A DNA stretch of 64,000 nt from Paludisphaera soli (lineage in GTDB: Bacteria; Planctomycetota; Planctomycetia; Isosphaerales; Isosphaeraceae). The notes beneath the pieces were generated by a model. That model did not search any database. It worked only from the letters and a program-made list of their open reading frames with translations, and had not been told where the DNA came from. How positions within the stretch are numbered: the first letter of the stretch is position 1; each line of letters starts with the position of its first letter. The position numbers and the translations under genes were made by a program. Shown here in pieces: positions 16,033 through 27,300 of the stretch. The stretch spans positions 310,001-374,000 of the forward strand of contig NZ_JAALJI010000001.1 of NCBI RefSeq assembly GCF_011064595.1, read 5' to 3'.

Positions 16033-18258
16033 ATGATGGTCCTGACATTCCTCCTCGGCAACACGCTCGTCCTGCTCGGCGGATGGTGGGGCGCGACGCT
16101 CGGCCTTCGACAGCCGCCGGGGCCGCCCCGGCTGCTGGCCTCGGCCTTGCTCGCCTGGGTCTGGACCACGGTGGGCGTCCAGTTCCTGGGGACGCTGGGG
16201 GTCTTGCACGTCGGCGGGCTGCTGGCCTGGGCGGCGTCGGGCGCGCTCCTGGGCCGGGCGAGCGGCCTCGGCAGGCCGGCTATCGAGGCCCCTCCGCCGG
16301 CCGACGCCGAGGCGATCGGCCGGGAGGGATGGTTCGCCGTCGGGCTGGCCCTTTGGGCGGCCCTCGTCCTGGGGACGTCATCGCTGCTGATGCCGGTCAA
16401 GGTGGTCAGCGACGGGCCGATCTACCACCTGTACTTCGCGGCGCGTTGGTGGAAGGAGGGGCGTCTGTTCCTCGTGGCCTCGCCGTTCGGCGAGAGCGCG
16501 GCGACCTACTTCCCGGCCAACGGCGACCTCTGGTTCGCCTGGCTGATGACGACCTGGGGCGGCGACCGACTCGCCCGCGTCGGCCAGGCTCCGTTCCTCC
16601 TGATGGCCTGCGTAGCGGCCTTCGGCTGCGCCCGCGAGTTGGGGGCCGGGCGGACGGCCGCGCTGGTGGCGACCTCCTTGTTCGCCACGGCCGGCCCGTT
16701 GCTCCTGTTCACGTTCGAGGCCAACGTTGACACGATCTTCGTGGCGGGCTATCTCACGGCCGCTTTCTACTTCCTCCGCTACGGTCTGGGCCGGGACGAC
16801 TGGCCCGCACTCCTGCTGGGAGGGTTGGCGGCCGGCGAGGCCCTGGGGACCAAATCGGTCGGCAACCTGTTCGTGCCTCCGCTGGTCCTCGTCGGTTGCT
16901 GGGCCGTCGCGAGGCGGACGCGGAGGATCCCGCCGACGTTGAAAGGGTCGGCGGTCATCGTGGCCGGGGTCGCGGCGACCTCCATGTTCTGGTACGCGCG
17001 GAATGCGATCCTGACCGGCAACCCGCTGTATCCCCTGACGGTGAAGGTCGCGAGCCGGACCTGGCTTTCGGGCTGGTACGGGTCTGAGGCTATGCGGGAG
17101 AGCATCTACTTCATCCCCGTCTCCAACTGGCGGGCGCTGGTCGACACCCTGGTCGGCGTCCTCGACGCTCGCTCGGTCCCGCTCTGGCTGGCGGCGGTCC
17201 TGGGCGTCTGGGCTCTTGGACGGCGACGCGACCGGGGGGACGGTTGGGTCTGGACCTTCGCCCTGGGGGCCTTGCTCAATGTGTCGCTTTACTGGCTGTT
17301 CATCCCGTACAGGACGCAGCAACGGTTCATGCTGCAGGGGCTTGGGCTGGCCGTCGTCCCGCTCGCCCGGCTGCTCGACCGGGGCCGTTGGCTCCGTGTC
17401 GCGGCGACCTTGATCCTGGCGTTGCACCTGACGACGCCCCAGTCCTGGCCGTTCGGCCCTCGCGACGCCGACATCCCCTGGGACCTCACGCCCCAGATCC
17501 CCAACGCCGTGGGCGCGATCCTGCCGCTGGCGTCCGACCTGGCGCGGCTGGCCGCCGCCCGGTCTTCTCAGGACGTCCTCGCCGCGTTCGACGTTCCCGC
17601 GCTGGCCCTGGTCGCGGGGCTTCTCGTCTGGACCATCTCGCGCCTGTGGCGGGGGCTCCGCGGCCGCGCGACCTGGGGTGCCGGGCTGACGGCGATCGCC
17701 CTGCTCGCGGCCGTCGGCTGGTCGCAGGTGGCCCCCTTCGCCCGCGATCCGAGGCTTCTCGCCTTCCCGGCGTTCCCGGACTTCTATCGGGGATGGATGG
17801 AGCTGGACGCGCGGTCCGGTCCGTCGGGCTCGCGGGTGGCGTACGCCGGAACCAACATCCCCTACTATCTGCTGGGGGCGGGGCTCCGGAACGACGTCCG
17901 ATACGTGAACGTCGAGGGCCCTCGGGGCTGGCTGATGCACGACTTCCATCGAAGGGCCGTCGCCGAGGGGCGGGGCGAATGGCCCAACTCCCGCCCCGGC
18001 TGGGATCGCGAACGTCCCGACTACGACGCCTGGCTCGCGAACCTCCGGGCCGAGGGCGTGCAACTCCTGGTCACGACCCGAGTGAACCCGGGCGAGGGTG
18101 CCCACAACGTCGCCGACCCGGAGGGGTTCCCGATCGAGCGCGGTTGGGCCGACACCCACCCCGAGTCGTTCGAACCGCTCTACGGCGCCCGCGAGGGCGA
18201 CCCCTGGTTCCGTTTGTACCGGATTCGGACGGGCGGTGAATCGAAGAGGGAGATGTGA
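16033..18258 (+). CDS. Multi-spanning membrane protein, GT-C glycosyltransferase-like
   Basis: The 741-residue protein has about a dozen hydrophobic segments in its first 560 residues, followed by a soluble C-terminal domain of roughly 170 residues. The first periplasmic loop contains DGPIYHLYFAARWWKEG, placed like the Asp/His-containing catalytic loop of GT-C enzymes (PMT, ArnT), which use polyprenyl-linked sugar donors. Family assignment is from layout and this loop only. The start is ambiguous: ATG at 16033 begins directly before the first helix, with a purine run upstream, while a GTG at 15991 adds 14 polar residues. The VOC gene begins one base after the stop, so the two form an operon. 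Confidence 0.75.
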   Translation: MMVLTFLLGNTLVLLGGWWGATLGLRQPPGPPRLLASALLAWVWTTVGVQFLGTLGVLHVGGLLAWAASGALLGRASGLGRPAIEAPPPADAEAIGREGWFAVGLALWAALVLGTSSLLMPVKVVSDGPIYHLYFAARWWKEGRLFLVASPFGESAATYFPANGDLWFAWLMTTWGGDRLARVGQAPFLLMACVAAFGCARELGAGRTAALVATSLFATAGPLLLFTFEANVDTIFVAGYLTAAFYFLRYGLGRDDWPALLLGGLAAGEALGTKSVGNLFVPPLVLVGCWAVARRTRRIPPTLKGSAVIVAGVAATSMFWYARNAILTGNPLYPLTVKVASRTWLSGWYGSEAMRESIYFIPVSNWRALVDTLVGVLDARSVPLWLAAVLGVWALGRRRDRGDGWVWTFALGALLNVSLYWLFIPYRTQQRFMLQGLGLAVVPLARLLDRGRWLRVAATLILALHLTTPQSWPFGPRDADIPWDLTPQIPNAVGAILPLASDLARLAAARSSQDVLAAFDVPALALVAGLLVWTISRLWRGLRGRATWGAGLTAIALLAAVGWSQVAPFARDPRLLAFPAFPDFYRGWMELDARSGPSGSRVAYAGTNIPYYLLGAGLRNDVRYVNVEGPRGWLMHDFHRRAVAEGRGEWPNSRPGWDRERPDYDAWLANLRAEGVQLLVTTRVNPGEGAHNVADPEGFPIERGWADTHPESFEPLYGAREGDPWFRLYRIRTGGESKREM

Positions 18259-18259
18259 G

Positions 18260-18682
18260 ATGAAGCCTCGGATCAGCGTGATCACCCTCGCCGTGGAGGA
18301 CCTGGAACGGTCCCTACGGTTCTACCGGGACGGCCTCGGGCTGGCGACGGAGGGGATCATCGGGACGGAATTCGAGCACGGTGCGGTGGCGTTCTTCGAC
18401 CTCCAGCCGGGCCTCAAGCTGGCGATCTGGCCGCGTGCGAGCTTGGCACACGACTCCGGAGTCGCCCTGCACCCCCCGAGCCCGACCGAGTTCACGCTCG
18501 GCTGCAACTTCGCCTCTCGGGAGGAGGTCGACGCCGTGATGGCGAAGGCGGCCGGCGCGGGGGCTGCGATCGCGAAGCGTGCCGGCGGGACCTTCTGGGG
18601 CGGCTACGCCGGCTATTTTCTGGACCCCGACGGCCATCTCTGGGAGGTCGTCTGGAATCCGCACATGCCGCTCGCCGATTAA
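18260..18682 (+). CDS. VOC (glyoxalase/bleomycin resistance fold) protein
   Basis: The 140-residue protein shows the paired beta-alpha-beta-beta-beta modules of the vicinal oxygen chelate fold: LAVEDLERSLRFYRDGLGL at the N-terminus and GYFLDPDGHLWEVVWNP at the C-terminus, the latter carrying the metal-ligand Glu region. Such proteins act as lyases, dioxygenases or binding proteins for toxic compounds; this subgroup has no single known reaction. The ATG is one base beyond the previous stop and GAGGGAG lies upstream, indicating coupling with the membrane protein. Confidence 0.88.
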   Translation: MKPRISVITLAVEDLERSLRFYRDGLGLATEGIIGTEFEHGAVAFFDLQPGLKLAIWPRASLAHDSGVALHPPSPTEFTLGCNFASREEVDAVMAKAAGAGAAIAKRAGGTFWGGYAGYFLDPDGHLWEVVWNPHMPLAD

Positions 18683-18826
18683 GCCTCGCCCGCGACTTTC
18701 GGACGAAATCGAGAATCTCGCACGGATCCCCGCGCCGGCCGCCACTGATATTGGCGGAGACGAGAGGACGCGACGACGGCCGGGCGATCCCGGCGGGGCG
18801 ATCGCGAGGGTGCGGGGGGATTTGCG

Positions 18827-20743
18827 ATGCGACTGACCTTGAGGACGCTGTTGGCCTGGCTCGACGACACGTTGCCGCCGGTCCAGGTGCGGGAGATCGG
18901 CAAGCAGGTGGGGAGCAGTCCGCTCGCCCAGGAACTCGTGCAACGGATCCATCGGGTGACCCGGCAGCGACGGCTCACGGTGCCGAGCAAGAACGGCCCG
19001 GACGCGACCGACCCCAACCTTGTCGCCAGCTATCTCGACAACGACCTGAACGCCGAACAGGTCGCCGAGTATGAGAAGAAATGCCTGACGTCGGACGTCA
19101 ACCTGGCGGAGGCGGCCAGCGTCCATCAGATCCTGAGCCTGCTGGGCCAGCGGGTGCAGGTCCCGCCCGAGGCTAAGGGGCGGATGTACCTCCTCGTCAA
19201 GGGACGCGAGGCCCATGCCGCCTCGGCCGAAGAAGGGGAGCCCGCGGCCGACCCCAGGACGCAGCCGATCGTGCCCTGGGTCGTCCAGGGCCCCGCGCGG
19301 TCGCACTGGCTCGAACGCTTCGGGCCGCTGGCGGCCTGCCTGGCCTTGATCGCGCTCCTGAGCTGGTCGGCCTACGAGAGCCTGAAGTCGGACGATTCGG
19401 CCGCGCCGACGATCGCCCGGGACGTGCCGTCGCGCATCGGAGCCCGGGGCGGACCGGCGGAGCCGGCCGTCGCGGCGGTCGAGCCTCCCGCCCCTCCCCC
19501 CGTGGTCCCGACGGAGGCCGTCAAGGACGAGGAGCCGGCCCCGGAGGTCGCCGCCGAGGAGCCCATGCCCGAAGCCGCCGGGGCCGACGCGGCGACCACG
19601 CCCGTCGCGGCGGCCGTCGATGTCCCCGACGGGGCCGCCGCGGTGATCGCGCACATCGACGGGATGCTCCTGCGCTACGACGGCGAGTCCCGGGAGTGGG
19701 TCCGGAGCCGCGAAGGCGACTCCGTGCCCCCGGGCGACCGCATCATCGCCCCGCCCCCGTTCGCAGGACGGCTGGCGACCGCCAACGGCGCGTTCGACGT
19801 GCTGGAAGACTCCGAGGTGCGCCTGCTCGCCGCGGCGACCGACGGGGGCCCCGCCCTGGAACTGGTGCGGGGTCGGCTCCTGGCCGAACCGTCGACTTCC
19901 GGCGGGCCGTTGCACGTCGCGTTCCAGGGCCGCACCGTGGACCTGGAACGCCCGGCCGACCTGGCCGTCGGGTTCGAGTCCGACGCCCGTTGGTCGTACG
20001 GAGTCAGCCCGAGCGACGCCCCCTCGCTGACCATCCACGTCGGACCCGGCGGCGAGCTGGCGATCAAGGGCGTCAAGGCGACCGAGACGGTCAAGGGCCC
20101 GGCCTCGGTCCGGCTGAACGCCGCCGGCGCCGTGGAGCGCCTGGAAGGCGCGAACGCTCCGGAATGGCTCGCGGGGGCGCCGACCTCGGCCGAGCTGACT
20201 GCCCTCCGGGAACGCTGCCTGAAGGAGTTCGCCGAAGACCGTCCGGTCCTCGCCGACATCGTGTCGGCGACCGAGAACGAGGACCCCGACGTGAAGCGGA
20301 TGGCCGTCGCCGCCCTGAGGGGGCTCGGCGACCTTTCGCTGCTCACCCCGATCCTCGATCGCCCCGCCGATCCCGAGGCGCGTCAGGCCGCCATCGCCGC
20401 GATCCGCGAGGAGCTTGCGGCGGGCGAGGCGGCGTCTCGGCGGGCCTGGGAGCAGCTCCAGCTCGATTTCGGCGCGGTCGACCGCAACCGCCTGGGCAAG
20501 CTCCTGCTGGGCTTCCCGGCGGCCGACGCGGCCAGCGCCGAGACGCTGGAGTCGCTCGTCCAGGACCTCGCGCCGACCGAAGAATCGCTGGCCGTCCGCG
20601 AACTGGCGATCGACAACCTGAAGCGGCTGACCGGTCGCGAGGCCCCCGCCTACGACGTCGATCGGCCCGAACAAGGTTACGCCGCCTGGCGTAAACTCCT
20701 TGACGACCGCCAGCTCAGGCCGGCGGCCCCCGCCGCGAAGTGA
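18827..20743 (+). CDS. Membrane protein with anti-sigma-like N-terminus and FecR-like domain
   Basis: The 638-residue protein has four parts. Residues 1-115 form a helical cytoplasmic region with ASYLDNDLNAEQVAEYEKK, resembling anti-sigma zinc-finger domains but without their Cys/His ligands. A membrane helix lies at about 163-185. A Pro/Ala/Glu-rich linker follows to about 265. A FecR-like beta domain (SVPPGDRIIAPPPFAGRLA, then a region of about 170 residues) precedes a C-terminal helical HEAT-like part with DPDVKRMAVAALRGLGD. A GGGGGGA run precedes the ATG. It heads a same-strand block with two giant proteins. No sigma factor gene is nearby. Regulation of envelope genes is a guess; the family seems planctomycete-specific. 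Confidence 0.72.
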   Translation: MRLTLRTLLAWLDDTLPPVQVREIGKQVGSSPLAQELVQRIHRVTRQRRLTVPSKNGPDATDPNLVASYLDNDLNAEQVAEYEKKCLTSDVNLAEAASVHQILSLLGQRVQVPPEAKGRMYLLVKGREAHAASAEEGEPAADPRTQPIVPWVVQGPARSHWLERFGPLAACLALIALLSWSAYESLKSDDSAAPTIARDVPSRIGARGGPAEPAVAAVEPPAPPPVVPTEAVKDEEPAPEVAAEEPMPEAAGADAATTPVAAAVDVPDGAAAVIAHIDGMLLRYDGESREWVRSREGDSVPPGDRIIAPPPFAGRLATANGAFDVLEDSEVRLLAAATDGGPALELVRGRLLAEPSTSGGPLHVAFQGRTVDLERPADLAVGFESDARWSYGVSPSDAPSLTIHVGPGGELAIKGVKATETVKGPASVRLNAAGAVERLEGANAPEWLAGAPTSAELTALRERCLKEFAEDRPVLADIVSATENEDPDVKRMAVAALRGLGDLSLLTPILDRPADPEARQAAIAAIREELAAGEAASRRAWEQLQLDFGAVDRNRLGKLLLGFPAADAASAETLESLVQDLAPTEESLAVRELAIDNLKRLTGREAPAYDVDRPEQGYAAWRKLLDDRQLRPAAPAAK

Positions 20744-20801
20744 CCCGCGAGGGCGTCGGGTCCGTCCCGACTCGGGGGCGGCCCGGCGGCCGCGCGTTTC
20801 C

Positions 20802-20830
20802 TGGAAAGGGGGCGGTCTGCGTGGTATATT
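20802..20830 (+). promoter_or_regulatory. Candidate promoter upstream of the first giant protein
   Basis: TGGAAA (20802-20807) and TATATT (20825-20830) are 17 bases apart; each matches four or five of six consensus positions. The proposed TTG start is 110 bases downstream. If real, the giant genes can be transcribed without the FecR-like gene. Confidence 0.3.
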
Positions 20831-20939
20831 CCAGTCGCGGCGACGCTCGCGTCGGGTCGCCCGCTCCCGTCGCCCCCGCCGGCGCCGATCCCGAACCGCA
20901 ACATCGCGCCGGGCATCCTGTCCAACGAGTGCTGATGCG

Positions 20940-23900
20940 TTGAGAGACTCGACACCGTCCGGGATTTTGGGCGTCCGCGTCGCGCTGCTCGTCGCCTGCT
21001 GGGCGGCCGTCGGGACGGCCCGCGGCCAGCAGCCCGCGCCGGTCGTCCCGGCCCCGATCGAGGCCGCACCCCCCGCCGGGCCGACCCCGGCCACGCCCGC
21101 ATGGCCCCGCGAGGTGATCATCCTCCAGAGGGCGGCCGACGCCGAGGAGTTCTGGAGGAAGATCGTCGCGCCCGACTGGATCGTCACCCGCCCCACCCCC
21201 GAGCGCATGAAGGCCGCCGCCGACGGGGTGCGCGACCCGGCCGGCTCGAACGTGGAGGCCGTCCAGGTCAGGGGGACCGTCGAGGGCGACCGCGCCCGGG
21301 TGGAGCTGACGATCGCCTGCGCCCTCCAGGAGTCCGGACCTGCGTGGGTCCCGCTCGGGATCGACGGCTCGATCGTCCTGGGCGGACGCGAAGGCGATCG
21401 CGAGCTGGAGATGCGGCTGGGGGCGGGCGAGCGGTGGGAAGCCAGGCTGGAAGGCGCCCGGACGCACCGGCTCCGGATCGAGCTGACGGCGCCGATCCGG
21501 ATCAACGCCGAGCGACGGTCTCTGGACCTGGCGATCCCCATGGCCGCCGCGACCTCCTTCGATCTGGTGCTCCCCAGGAGGGCCTACGACGTCGAGGCCC
21601 GCCCCGGCGAGCCCGTCCGGCCGACGCCCGCCGCGGAGGGCGACGGCGTCCTGGCCTCCGCCAGCGTCTCCCCGAGGTCCCCCCTCGTCGTGAGCTGGAG
21701 CGAGCCGGGCGAGGCCGGCGAGCGAGCCGCGCCACTGCTCTCCGCCCAGGTCGAGATCGCCGTCGACGTGGATGCGGAGTCGGTCGCGGTCCGATCGTCC
21801 TGGGCGATCGCCTGCGCCCGGGGCGTCGCCCGCGGCCTCCAGATCCGCCTGGAGGACGACGAGGCCGTCTCGCGGATCCAGCTCAACGACCAGGTGCCGG
21901 CCTCGGGGATCGAACGTTCCCAGGGGGGCAACCTGCTGACGATCCAGCTCGCCGAGCCGATGCGCGCGGGCGAGTCGCGGCGGCTGGTCCTGGAGACGCG
22001 CAGGCCTTCGTCGGGCTCGCGGGTCCTGCACTTCTCGGGGTATCCGCTGGCCGACGCCGGCGAGCAGTCGGGATTCCTCGGCGCGACCTGCACCGGGCCG
22101 AACCTGTTCGTGAGCGTGGTCAAGTCCCAGGGCCTGCGGCGGATCGACCCCCGCGACCTCCCCACGGCGTTGAAGGCCCGTCCCAACACGACCCTGGCCC
22201 TCCAGTTCCTGGAGCAGCCCTTCGACCTGGCGATGGGAGTGGAGGACGCCCCGCCCCTCTTCGCGACGTCGGCGACGGCCGAACTCTCGATCGACCCCGA
22301 CGTGGTGCGCAACGAGACGACGCTCCTCGTGCGGCGAGTGCGGGGGACCCTGTTCGAGATCGAGGTGGCCGTTCCGGCGGACATGAAGGTTGTCTCGGTC
22401 GGGCCGCCGGACCTCGTCGAGTCCGCCACGCCGCCCCAGCCGGGGGCGACGGCCGGCGGCGACCCCGCCGCGGGCCGCGTGCTGAAAATCCGCCTCACGC
22501 CCCAGGGGAGAGACCGTCCGTCGTTCGCCCTGAAGCTCTCGGGGCGTCAGGCCGCGCCGGGGCCGGGAGATGCGAGTCTCGGCCTGTTCGCGCCGCAGGG
22601 CGCGGTGTCGACGTCCAGCGCATTCGTCGTTCGCGCCGGCCGCGACGTCGGCCTTGAGCCGCGCGACCCCGCGCTCGTCAAGGAAACGGCGGCCGAGGCG
22701 TCGCCCGCGGCCGCGTCGAAGTCCGAGGCCGACCCCGGCCCGCCCCCGCTCCGGCTCCAGACCGGCCGCAACCCGGCCACGCTCGACCTCCGCCTCGAAC
22801 GCCGGCCCTTGATCGTCCGCCGGCGGACCAGGCTCGCGGCCCGGGTCTCGCGGCGCACCGTCGAGGTTCGTCAGGAGACGACGTTGCAGGTCCGCCACGG
22901 GGCGCTCGCCTCGCTCGACGTGGTCGTCCCCGAGGGCGTCTCCGCCCGCTGGGAGGCTTCCGGGGACAAGCAGCCGATCCGAACCGAGGACCTGGAGGAC
23001 GCCAAGTCCGGCGCGCGACGGGCTCGCCTCCTGTTCGACCGCCCCGTCGTCGACGCCGCCTCGTTGACCTTCCAGTACCGAATCCCGCTGGGAAGGCCTC
23101 TCGACACGGCCGCCCCGACCGCCCTGCGCATCCCCTGGATCGAGCCCGAGACGGGCGAGCCCGGCGACTGTCTCGTCGAGCTGGCTTCCGACCCGGAGGT
23201 CCAACTCGTCGTCGACGATCCCGCCTGGGCCGAGGTCGACGAGGAAGCTCGCATCGGAGCGCGCTCGATACGAGCTTTCCGACTGGATCGGGATGACGCC
23301 GCCGAGGGCCTGGCGGTCTCGGCGCGGCTGGCGGAGGCCGTCGCGCTGCCCCCCGTGGTGGCCTCGCGGGCGCTCATCCGATCGACGCTCGAACCCGAGG
23401 GGGACCTTCGCGTGCGCGCCTGGTACGCGGTCGATTCCCACCCCGCGTCGATCGCGATCACCCTCCCGGAGGGTGCCCGCTGGCTCCGAGCCCGGGTGGA
23501 CGGGAAGACCCTGGAGCGGATCGACCTGGGCCCGGGCGGTGCGGCGAGCCGGCTCGACCTGCCCGCCGAGTCGGCCGCCCGGCCGGTCCTGGTCGACCTG
23601 GAATACCACCTGCCGGCCGCCTCGGTCCGTCGGCCCTGGCTGGCCCCCGCGCTGCTCGACGGAGCCGAGGTGCTTCAGACCTACTGGCTCGTCCAGGTCC
23701 CCTGGAGCCAGGCCGTGGCGGGCCAGCCTCGCGGGTGGGCCGACGAGAACGAGTGGTACTGGGACGTGTACGCCTGGAAGCGAAGGCCCGTCGCGGGCTC
23801 GGCCAAGCTGATCGCCTGGGCCGCCGGACCCTCCGCCCCGGCGGCGGCCGTCGACGACGCCCTCGACGTCGAGGACGCCTCCCACGGTTATCTCTTCAGC

Positions 23901-24380
23901 CGCGCGGGGCCCCCTTCGCCGATCCATCCGTGGGTGGTCTCGCGCGCCTGGACCGTGCTCGTCTGCTCGGGACTGGCGCTGGCCGCGGTCGCGGGGCTGA
24001 CGTTCGTCCCTTCGTCGGCCCCCTGGATCCTCGGCGCCGCGGCGGCCGTTGGGCTGTCGGCGGCCATGTTCCTGCCCGCCGGCGTCTTCGCCCTGGTCAT
24101 CCAATCCTCGAGCTTCGGCGTCGCGCTTGGGCTGCTGGCCTACCTGGGCCGTCGGATGGCGCTGCGAGAGGCGGCCGCCGCGGCCCCGCCACGACCGGCC
24201 GGCGGCCCCAACGTCGTCGTGCCAGACACCTCCCAGCGATCCGTGGGGGTCGGATCGGACGACTCGACCGCGATTCGTGTCCGGACTTCCTCGACCATGG
24301 ATTATCTCTCGCCGCCGTCCGGCCTCGAGGCCGACCCCCCGCTCAGCTCGCGTCGCGAGCAGGGCCTCAGGACGGAGTGA
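20940..24380 (+). CDS. Giant exported beta-rich protein with C-terminal membrane anchor (unit 1)
   Basis: The 1146-residue protein has a signal peptide (VALLVACWAAVGTARGQ), then about 950 residues with alternating short hydrophobic strands typical of beta-sandwich domains, then two or three membrane helices at about residues 1000-1070 and a hydrophilic tail. I recognise no catalytic motif. The N-terminal EFWRKIVAPDWIVTRPTPER is distinctive. No ATG lies at a sensible place; the TTG at 20940 directly precedes the signal peptide and is my choice, while the frame upstream to 20700 is Arg-rich and not protein-like. The next gene starts five bases after the stop. It is probably a periplasmic or surface protein of unknown function. 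Confidence 0.72.
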   Translation: MRDSTPSGILGVRVALLVACWAAVGTARGQQPAPVVPAPIEAAPPAGPTPATPAWPREVIILQRAADAEEFWRKIVAPDWIVTRPTPERMKAAADGVRDPAGSNVEAVQVRGTVEGDRARVELTIACALQESGPAWVPLGIDGSIVLGGREGDRELEMRLGAGERWEARLEGARTHRLRIELTAPIRINAERRSLDLAIPMAAATSFDLVLPRRAYDVEARPGEPVRPTPAAEGDGVLASASVSPRSPLVVSWSEPGEAGERAAPLLSAQVEIAVDVDAESVAVRSSWAIACARGVARGLQIRLEDDEAVSRIQLNDQVPASGIERSQGGNLLTIQLAEPMRAGESRRLVLETRRPSSGSRVLHFSGYPLADAGEQSGFLGATCTGPNLFVSVVKSQGLRRIDPRDLPTALKARPNTTLALQFLEQPFDLAMGVEDAPPLFATSATAELSIDPDVVRNETTLLVRRVRGTLFEIEVAVPADMKVVSVGPPDLVESATPPQPGATAGGDPAAGRVLKIRLTPQGRDRPSFALKLSGRQAAPGPGDASLGLFAPQGAVSTSSAFVVRAGRDVGLEPRDPALVKETAAEASPAAASKSEADPGPPPLRLQTGRNPATLDLRLERRPLIVRRRTRLAARVSRRTVEVRQETTLQVRHGALASLDVVVPEGVSARWEASGDKQPIRTEDLEDAKSGARRARLLFDRPVVDAASLTFQYRIPLGRPLDTAAPTALRIPWIEPETGEPGDCLVELASDPEVQLVVDDPAWAEVDEEARIGARSIRAFRLDRDDAAEGLAVSARLAEAVALPPVVASRALIRSTLEPEGDLRVRAWYAVDSHPASIAITLPEGARWLRARVDGKTLERIDLGPGGAASRLDLPAESAARPVLVDLEYHLPAASVRRPWLAPALLDGAEVLQTYWLVQVPWSQAVAGQPRGWADENEWYWDVYAWKRRPVAGSAKLIAWAAGPSAPAAAVDDALDVEDASHGYLFSRAGPPSPIHPWVVSRAWTVLVCSGLALAAVAGLTFVPSSAPWILGAAAAVGLSAAMFLPAGVFALVIQSSSFGVALGLLAYLGRRMALREAAAAAPPRPAGGPNVVVPDTSQRSVGVGSDDSTAIRVRTSSTMDYLSPPSGLEADPPLSSRREQGLRTE

Positions 24381-24385
24381 CGTCG

Positions 24386-27300
24386 ATGAAGGCCCCCCGG
24401 TCGAGGCTCTCCCTACTCAAGTGGCTCCTCGCAACCCTCGCGATCGCCCCCTCGTTTGGCGCGGGGCCGGTCGACGGGGAGCCCCCCGCCGTGATCCGCG
24501 TCCGAATCCCTTCGAGTCAGGTGGGCTCCCAGTTCCCGGCCGATACGCCGCTGAAGGTCCTGACGGCGGAAGAGTTCGACGGGCTCCTGCGGACGATCGA
24601 GGCCCGGGGTCGCGATCGCGAACGGGGGGGCCCCCGGCTGGTCCGGGCCCGACACCACGCTCGGTTCAGTCCCGGCGTGCTCGTCGGCCGTTCCGAGCTG
24701 GTCTCGGCGAGCCCGCCCGGGCCTTCCACGGTCTCGATCGAGCCCTGGTCGCCTGCCATCCTGAAAGGGCCCGAGTCCGCGGCGACGGTCGCGGCCTCGA
24801 CCGTGGGCAAGACGCTCCTCCGCCTGGAACCGGCGACCGATCCTGCGGTCCCCGGCGAGACGACGACGGTCCTGGAGTGGGAGTTGCGGGCGCGGCCGGA
24901 CTCGCGGGGCAGGATTTTCGCCCTCTCCTTGCCGGGGGACGAGACGACGAGCCTGACCCTCGACGTGCCGGAGGGTTGGGAGCCCTCGGGTGCGGCGGCC
25001 CGCCGCGAGGGACCCTCGCCGGGCGACGGGCCGGGACGCGAGACCTGGCGGTTTCACGGCCGTGTCGGCGGCCTCGACCTCCGGCTGACGAACCTGGCGG
25101 AGGCGCGGGCGTCCGGGAACCCGGCCCGGATCTGGGTCGGCGGACCGACCCGGATCGACCTCAACGCCGCGGAAAGACTGGCGACCCGGCCCGTCAACTG
25201 GACGACCGACTGGACGTACCAGGCCGACGAGCCCGGCGACGGATCGTTCGCGGTCGAGCTCGATCCCGGGCTGGAGCTGCTGAGCGTCGAGGGGCCGGAC
25301 GTGCGCGAGTTTCGGGCGGAGCCCGGCGCGCCGGGTAAGGTCGTGGTCACGATGACCGCGACGGGCCACCAGGCGTCCTCCGTACGCTTCCGCGGCCATG
25401 CGCGGGTCCCGGCCGAGGGGCCCTGGATCGTGCCGGGGATCCGCCCGCTGGCCCCGCTCTCCTGGACGGGCGGCTCCACGACCGTCGTGCTGGACGAGCG
25501 CCACGTCGTCCGCGAGTGCCGCGAACGCGAGGGCCGCCGGGTCCCGCCGCCGCCGGGGGAGGCCGCGAACGCGGCGGCCACGGTGCTCGTCTTCGACTCG
25601 TCCTCGCCCGGCCCGGTGGCCGAGCTGACGTTCCGGCCCGCCGGAGTCGAGCCGATCTACGGCGTGCGCGGGCGGATCGCCCTCCGCCCGTCGTCCATCC
25701 GGTTCGAATGCGAGGTCTCGGGGCTGGGCCTGCCCGGGTCCGTCCCGGAGCACGAACTGGCGATCTCGCCCGGCTGGGCCGTCGACCGCGTCGAGCTGGC
25801 GGGCGTCGAAGAGGCGGTCCCCTGGAGCCGGACCGTCCTCCCCGACGGATCCACCCGGCTCCGCGTGCTGGCACCGGCCTCGGACGCGGCCCCCGGCGGC
25901 CGGACTCTCGTCGTGGGGGCGGTCGCGCCCGCCGCCGAGGCCGAAGCCGACGCGCCCGCGAGGCTGATGCTCCCGCGCCTTCGCCCGACCCGCGGGCGGA
26001 TCGCTGAGGAAGTCTGGGTCGCCTCGATCGAGGGCGGCGTGCAGCTCCAGCCGGGCGCGGTGAAGGGGATCGCCTGGATCGACGCCGCCCAGGCGCCGGG
26101 CCTGCTCCCGCCCGCGTCCCCGGCCACGGCGGACCTTCGGCCGGTCCTCGCCTGGCGATGGACGGCCGACGACGCCGAGGCGCCCGTGGAGGTCCGCCGG
26201 GCGGACCCGAGCCCCAGGGGCTGGGTGCAACTCAAGGCGAGGCTGGAAGACGACGGCCGGCGAGTGGCGGTCTCGGGCAGCATCACGATCGCCGGGGCGG
26301 GCGCGGGGGCCTCCGCGGTCCGGGCCTGGATCGGCGAGCCGGCCGGCGGCCTGTCCGCCTGGACGTTCACCGATGCGGCCACCGGGGCCCGGCTGGCCCC
26401 GACGATCCTGGCCGAGCCCGATCGCCGACGACTGGGCTTCCCGGCTGGCGGCGTGGCCCTGGAGTTGACCGCCGAGCCCTCGCTGCGGGGCAGGGCCGCG
26501 GTGCGCTTCTCCGCGGCCCTCCCGTGGGACGGGCGTGGGACGATCCCCCTGCCCTGCCTCGCCGGCGTGGACGCGCCTCGGGGCGTCGTGGTGATCGAGA
26601 CCCCCGAGAAGGTCCGTACGCGGATCGACGGCGAGGGGCTGAGCCGGATCGAACCGTCGCTCGCCGAGGCCCTCGCGCCGGGGCCGGAAGCCTCGGCGCC
26701 GGTCCCGGCCGGGGCGGGTTGGAACACACAGGCGTTGACCTATTCGTCGGCCAGCTGCCGCCTCGACCTGGCGACCGAGCCGTTGACCCCGGCACCGACT
26801 CCGGGGCTGATCCGCGAGGCCCGGCTGAAGACGCGGGCGTTCCGCGACGGACGCTCGGCCAACCGCCTCTGGATGCTCGTGGCGGCCGATCAGACGCAGG
26901 CGTTGAGCTTCCGGCAGCCGGCCGGGGCCGTGCTGGCCTCGGCGCGGGTGGACGGCCGCGCCGTCGACCCCATTCGCTCGGGAGGCCGGATGACGATCCC
27001 CCTGCCCCCCGGAACCGGCGATGGGACGCGCGCCGTGGTGCTGGACTACCGGATCGAATCGGCGGGCCCTCCGGGAGACGGGCTGCTCCGGCCCGCGGCG
27101 CCCGAGATCGACCTCCCCTGCCTCTCGTTCAGTTGGGACCTGTCCTTGCCGCCCGGCGAGCTGTTCGGCGAGGCCGGCCCGGGATTCGTGGTCGACGCGG
27201 CCGAGCCCCGTCCGGTCTGGCCTTTCGGGGCCCTGGGGGTCTCCCGATGGCGTTGGCCCGGCGAGCGCCCCGCGACGCGGGCGCCGCGGGAGGACGCCCT